This document shows, one piece after another, positions 59,701 to 64,000 of a DNA stretch of 64,000 bases (position 1 is the stretch's first letter; every line of letters begins with the position of its first letter). Source of the DNA: Byssothecium circinans (taxonomy: Eukaryota; Ascomycota; Dothideomycetes; Pleosporales; Massarinaceae); assembly GCA_010015675.1 (NCBI GenBank), contig ML977004.1, positions 334,403-398,402 of the forward strand, read 5' to 3'. The notes beneath the pieces are model-generated. The model had not been told where the DNA came from and made no database searches. It was given only the letters and a program-made list of their open reading frames with translations. A program made the position numbers and the translations under genes.

Positions 59701-60931
59701 GAGATCTGCCCACTGTCTGGCATCTCCCGCGAGGGAGGCTGCGTGCGTGTTGCGGAGCCTCTGGCGTATACTATCCTCGTTTGGATATCTTGGATAGAGA
59801 TGTTGGATTAGGGGATTAGCCGTGGGTTCATGGGATGTGCTTGCTGGATCATTTTTGTATCGCTGGTAGGGCAAGGAGTTGGAACGTACTTGTTATCACT
59901 AGGAAGGTTTTAGGAAGGGAACTGGGGTTTTGTGATGGCTTCATGCATGAATGGATATTCTGCATAGATTTGCTGTTGGTCAGTGTTGGACGTTGAAACT
60001 CGATCGCGGAGTATAGCTCTCGGCATACTATCGGGCTTGACTGATATCTAAATTGCGAGCTGAAACCAAAGACTTTGTAGGGCGCAATTTCTCTCCTTGG
60101 AGCTACTGCTTTGGTTAGAGAATGTAGCATTCGAAACGCTAACAATGCCAAACGATCAGTGCCTTCGTGTACTCTTCACCGCCGTTATAATTAGAGGCTC
60201 CCATCACATACTCAACTAGCATCTTCGAAAGACTATTGTTACTCGGACGTGTTTGTTTCCATGGACTACTTTGTACATGGTATATCAGTTCGCCTCCAGG
60301 GGTGATAACGCGCCCTCAAGACGCCTATGGAGACAGGAAAATAAATGTAATGAAAATCCGTAACTACTTCCTATACATGTACAAGAAAAGCTATCCGTGG
60401 AATTCCAAATTCCAATACTATTAAAAGAATGCACAAGGTTCCTCCCGCAGACTGCATAGGCACCAAAAGCCTCCGAAGAGCGATCATCCCACCCAAAACG
60501 CATAAAACATGCGCCTCATCCATCAGATCAATAGTTCCACAACAGAATGCGTATTTCGGCTTCCTGTTATTCAGTCCGGTGAGGATGTGTACATGTTGTC
60601 GAAGTCCGCAAAAGTGTATCGGTACCCCTACGAAATGAGAACGAGGCAAAACCAGTAGAAATTTGACGCCTAGGAAGGTAGTTGTGGAAATGTGGCTTTT
60701 GTCTTAGATATTCCTCCTACCGGCATGGATGAAGTGGAGGGTGTGGGTGCGGAGAGGGAGACAGAGAGTTTGGTGGTCGCATGATGGGTGTATATTTTGG
60801 TCGAGTAGAATGCTGCGGAAGTCATTCACTTTGTGCGCATCCTATGTTGTATAACGAGGAGCCTTTTGTATTAGCACTACTCTCGAACGCCCATTCCCAA
60901 CTCCATGAACGTACTTCAACTTATCCATCAC
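56701..60931. other. gene-poor region, no gene seen
   Basis: About 4.2 kb. Frames such as 56672-57127 (-), 57791-58174 (+), 58303-58758 (-) and 58767-59267 (+, Pro/Ser/Thr-rich) show no family resemblance and overlap on both strands. I could not assemble a spliced gene with a known motif. Untranslated transcripts cannot be excluded. Confidence 0.4.
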
Positions 60932-61866
60932 CTAACTCCAAGGGTCCACATGCCCATGGACATCGAAATACTCCTTCATCCTAACATAACTATCCGTCCC
61001 CTCGTCACAGAACGCATATCGCTCAATCGAATGCGTAACCAAACGATAATCATCCAAAGCGCGATGGCAAGCATTTCTCTCAGGTGCGTAGATCCATTCG
61101 ACAAGACTGTCGAGATTCCGACACATGACGGGCTGTTCGTCTCTAATCGCGCGTGCCTCGTTCCCTGTCGCCATCGGCGTGTCGTCTGCTAGATATGTTA
61201 CGTCTTGTCGTAACGTGTCAAGGCAATGATGCACGTGCTGGCCGTTCAAAACAGGAACGTTGCCCCGCTGGTAGTCGACAAACGCCCGCCGGATGAACTT
61301 TTGTGGAGCAATGCTTAACATTCATGTATGCTTATGGACCGAGGGGGGGAGCTTAGCAAGCAGTGAAGTTGATGGAAGCCTTTGACGAAATATCTTCCCT
61401 TCGTTTTAACCCAGGGGAAACGATCAGAGTGTGGTAGATTGTGCGCATCGGCAAATTCGTCCGTCAACGCTACAACCACGGGGTTTGTGTCTATGGCTTC
61501 CCACAACTCATCTATGCGTGTCTGGTTTGAGCCCCAGTACTTGGTGTGGTGGTGATGGATTGAAGGTGTGTCCAAGCTCAGTCCAGTATACGCAGACTTG
61601 CTCGTTGAAATTGAAGTCGGTGCGACGTGAACGTGCTCGATGTGAGCGTAGATTACTATGCAGGATATGCAGACCAAGACGATGTTCAAGATCAAGCTGA
61701 TAGCCAGTAGACCTCGTTGAAACCCAAGATGACGTGATGCAACTGTCCACTTAGTTTTTTACGAGGGGAAAGTAGGCTTCTGTTCGCGGACCGGGTCCGG
61801 AGAATCGTGGCTCTGTGAGTACTCCGACAGGAGCGGATCCACAGAAATCGTCTCGTGGCAGTACAT
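60932..61866 (-). pseudogene. UstYa-family (DUF3328) oxidase, probably broken
   Basis: UstYa proteins are type II membrane proteins that carry out oxidative cyclisation or other tailoring of ribosomal peptides and related metabolites. Here an ATG at 61866 opens a short cytoplasmic tail. An in-frame TAA follows at 61761-61759, then, in the same frame, a membrane segment (LLAISLILNIVLVCISCIVIYA) and a lumenal domain to the first signature HQLHC. After an interrupted stretch the second half (about 61281-60932) gives FIRRAFVDYQRGN, the second signature HVHHCLDTLRQ, and a tail ending VDPWS. The two HxxHC motifs identify the family. Between the halves the frame changes and no GT donor exists where one is expected: the sequence after HQLHCL reads CTAAGC instead of a GTAAGN donor. 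The stop plus the lost donor suggest a pseudogene. A weak 42-nt GT-AG intron (near 61786-61745) could remove the stop, but not the second problem. Confidence 0.65.
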
Positions 61867-62385
61867 TATGCTGTCGTCAAACTTTCTGAGGATTTTTGTT
61901 TGTCAATATCTCCTGCAAGGGGAAATGAAAGACAAAGCGGCCGGCAAAGTCAGCGTACGGTGTCCACGGCAGTGCCTTCCACTAGCCCTTAATCCGCCCT
62001 CCACTCGCTACAAACGACTCGTGTGGCTGCCTTGTAAGCTCGGTGTCATCATCGATGGAGTGAAGATACCGTGAAACGAAGGTCTCGCCCGGCATCACCA
62101 AACCGTTTGGACCTCACTAGATAAGCGCACATGCATGGCTTTAAGGTCGACTGCAATGAATGAGGGCCATTAAGTGTACTACGTGCTACTAGAAAACCCC
62201 ATGTAGATAACGGCGTAAGGGCCATAAATCACATATGCAGCTCAACTTGCTATTCCATGTACGATGTTGCGCAACCAGTCCCTCTCTATCCTATGGGGAT
62301 TTGGATCGTCGCTGCGGTAACATCACCAACACACTACAAGAAAGGCAACCGTTACAATGCCAAGTACATCCCCATGAGGACGGTT
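61867..62385. other. intergenic between UstYa and small-peptide gene
   Basis: About 500 bases; the UstYa promoter should lie here. No tandem peptide repeats with Lys-Arg sites are visible in either direction. Confidence 0.45.
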
Positions 62386-62827
62386 TCACTGCATAACTAA
62401 CAGTCCGCGGAAATAATTCTCGTCCCCAAGTACTCTGATGCCATAAACAACATATAAGCGATAATCTAGTCGGATTTCACTCACCCTAGATCTTCAACCG
62501 TCTCAGTGTCAAGCTCGAACTCAACCTCACGACGGTAACCAGCTTTCATCTCGCCAATTTCAGCTTCCTCCTCAGTCAAGGTTTCGATCCACTGACGATT
62601 AGCCGTTGTCAACTCCGCACGATTTGCGTTAGACTTCGGGGCCTTGGAGAGGCTGACGTCCTTCTTGGTCAGAGCCTGGGGGTCTGGGATAGTGTTAGAG
62701 AAGACGTGTTGTTGAGCGATTCTATAGAACCAGGTAGCCACATCGTGGATATGTTAAGAAACTTACTCGTTGGGATTGCAATGGTGCCTCCGAAGACACT
62801 ACTGAGCAGGATTTTGGAGAATTTCAT
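62386..62827 (-). CDS. small putatively secreted peptide, candidate precursor or effector
   Basis: Predicted exons 62827-62767, 62683-62485 and 62434-62386 give 102 aa. Exon 1 encodes MKFSKILLSSVFGGTIAIPT, a plausible signal peptide. Intron 1 has donor GTAAGT and acceptor CTAACACTATCCCAG with an embedded CTAAC branch site. Intron 2 starts with the strong donor GTGAGT right after DTETVEDLG; without it the protein stops there at about 86 residues. The mature part is charged, cysteine-free and has dibasic KK and RR sites (ALTKKDVS, AGYRREVEF), but no repeated core. Its position between a UstYa gene and a tyrosinase gene suggests a RiPP precursor. A secreted effector-like protein is the other option. 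No family is recognised. Confidence 0.45.
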
Positions 62828-63570
62828 TTTGCCGCCGTTGCTTGGGGACGAAATCGGTGCTTTAATAAGGTAGGGTTTTGAAGTTTTGGCTTGAATGGTG
62901 AGAGATGATTTCAGTGCGGAAAGTATCCCCTCTTTATATCGTTCCTCAAGTTGCTATTCTCTTGGAAGACGGGGTCTTGATATCAGATAATGTGCGAGAC
63001 ATGGTGAGAACCGTTGAGGAGAAAACAACGCAGACCATCTTAGCCACCTTCTGGGTTAAGAAGCTCGACGGAGCACGACGTTGAGCCAAGAAGCTGATCG
63101 TCGGGAATCAAGGGTGTTGGCAGATGGCTTGCCCAACCTTCCGTTTAGAATCGAGCTTGAATCATCTAACGCTTTGATTCAAACCGATGGACTTACCACA
63201 TGTTGGAAGTGGCTTGAGACTTTGCGACCGTGGCGCTGCATGTGTTGCGTTGTAAAACTTGGTATTACGGATACTAGTAATCGATGAACAGCGCTTAGAG
63301 TAGAGCGCATTACGTACAGATCGCTGCGATCACGAACAGCCCATTTACTACACCTACAGCTACTAGTAGTACAACGCTCTCTATCGTTGTAACGGTAACT
63401 AGTTTACTACTGTATATCACAACGTAAGTTAAATTCTACTCTAAACGCCACGGCCGATAAGTCCGCACCTTAGGTAGTGTGAGCAAATTATGTGACGCAA
63501 TTGAGACAAAGCTCGATTCTTCTCATATAGTAAATCGTGCCCTTTCATCTCACAATCAGCTATCGCCATA
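62828..63570. promoter_or_regulatory. divergent promoter, small-peptide gene / tyrosinase
   Basis: About 740 bases between the two ATGs, transcribed away from each other. An imperfect inverted repeat with CTAGTAGTACAACG and CGTTGTAACGGTAACTAG arms lies at about 63363-63405. It could be a regulatory palindrome or a remnant of a small mobile element. No gene is seen. Confidence 0.4.
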
Positions 63571-64000
63571 ATGAAAAGCCGTATACTAAGCCCTCAGGAG
63601 CCTACCTACACACGCGTTCCAGAGGAAGAAAGCGGAACCATCAAACAGCAACAACACAATCGCTCGCCGCTGCCAAAGCACTGTTTGGTCATTATCCTCG
63701 TGCTTGTAGCAATACTAACGGCATGTCTCTGTGCCCGCTGGACGCTAAGCCCATCACAAAGCCAAATACCACGGTCGAGCGTTTGCCAACGACCATCAAC
63801 AAGGCGAGAATGGCGGACTCTAACGACGCCAGAAAAGCACGAATACCTCACGGCTGTATCATGTCTTCAGACGAAAACTTCAAGACTCGGATTAAACCAC
63901 ACCCTCTATCATGATTTCCCGTACGTACACAGCCGTGTTGGTCAATACGGTGCGTATTTTCTTGCCATTTCCCGGAACCATGAGTTGCGACAAGTACTTT
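63571..64000 (+). CDS. tyrosinase-like protein, 5' end, runs off the window
   Basis: An ATG at 63571 opens a frame without a stop; a likely first exon ends at 63949 (donor GTGCGT), giving 126 residues. The N-terminus has a short cytoplasmic tail with TYTRVPEEE, one membrane segment (residues 37-56, HCLVIILVLVAILTACLCAR), then the start of the common central domain of tyrosinase: Cys72, RREWRTLT at 78-85, EYLTAVSCL at 91-99, LGLNHTLYHDFPYVH at 106-120. The copper-binding histidine blocks would lie beyond 64000. This N-terminus (xxREWRxLxxxEKxxYLxAVxCL ... YDDFxYVH) is that of the tyrosinase-like enzymes of UstQ type, which hydroxylate or oxidise tyrosine in fungal RiPP pathways, and of related secreted tyrosinases. 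Confidence 0.8.
   Translation, partial: MKSRILSPQEPTYTRVPEEESGTIKQQQHNRSPLPKHCLVIILVLVAILTACLCARWTLSPSQSQIPRSSVCQRPSTRREWRTLTTPEKHEYLTAVSCLQTKTSRLGLNHTLYHDFPYVHSRVGQYGAYFLAISRNHELRQVL

Noticed and set aside
61868..62074. Plus-strand frame upstream of the UstYa gene as a precursor peptide
   Set aside because: No signal peptide, no repeats, no dibasic pattern of precursor type; it sits in the UstYa promoter.

Overview
The window is nuclear DNA of a filamentous ascomycete (Pezizomycotina). This rests on short GT-AG introns (mostly 44-140 nt, often with a CTAAC/CTAAT-like branch site), on fungal-specific families (a HET-domain protein, an AflR-type Zn2Cys6 regulator, a UstYa/DUF3328 protein, verprolin, an I78 inhibitor, a Pcp1-type rhomboid) and on an intron-bearing nuclear tRNA-Leu. 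A Dothideomycete is plausible, but that is only a guess.

Left edge (1-5.4 kb) is accessory DNA. The 3' part of a hAT transposon, with a stop codon in its transposase, ends at about 1318. It abuts, and appears to be inserted into, a minus-strand gene for a zinc-finger plus P-loop NTPase whose own 5' part also carries an in-frame stop. A secreted seven-exon GMC flavin oxidoreductase follows.

7.6-17.1 kb holds a fungal transcription-factor-like protein without a zinc cluster, an 80-residue I78 protease-inhibitor-like gene, a tRNA-Leu(AAG) with a 16-nt intron, a HET-domain protein and an uncharacterised membrane protein.

18-47 kb is a dense, conserved core: DeSI-type thiol peptidase, mitochondrial uS11, TIM44, hotdog thioesterase, OLA1, MED16, an Hst3/Hst4-type sirtuin, a PI-PLC X-domain protein, a mitochondrial rhomboid, an ADC17/TMA17-like proteasome chaperone, verprolin (VRP1/WIP), a mitochondrial-type membrane protein, and meiotic MSH5 in 12 exons. 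Several are divergent pairs (uS11m/TIM44, MED16/sirtuin, rhomboid/ADC17-like, VRP1/membrane protein). Five of these genes have mitochondrial-type N-termini or functions.

47-61 kb is gene-poor. Its only clear gene is an AflR-like Zn2Cys6 regulator at 52.9-54.4 kb, with several kilobases of apparently non-coding DNA on each side and no biosynthetic enzyme next to it.

The right edge (60.9-64 kb) is the most interesting part: a UstYa/DUF3328 gene that looks broken, a small spliced gene for a putatively secreted peptide, and the 5' exon of a membrane-anchored tyrosinase-like protein running off the window. UstYa oxidases, tyrosinases and secreted precursor peptides are the hallmark parts of ustiloxin-type fungal RiPP (dikaritin) loci, so this may be the edge of an undescribed, possibly decaying, RiPP cluster.
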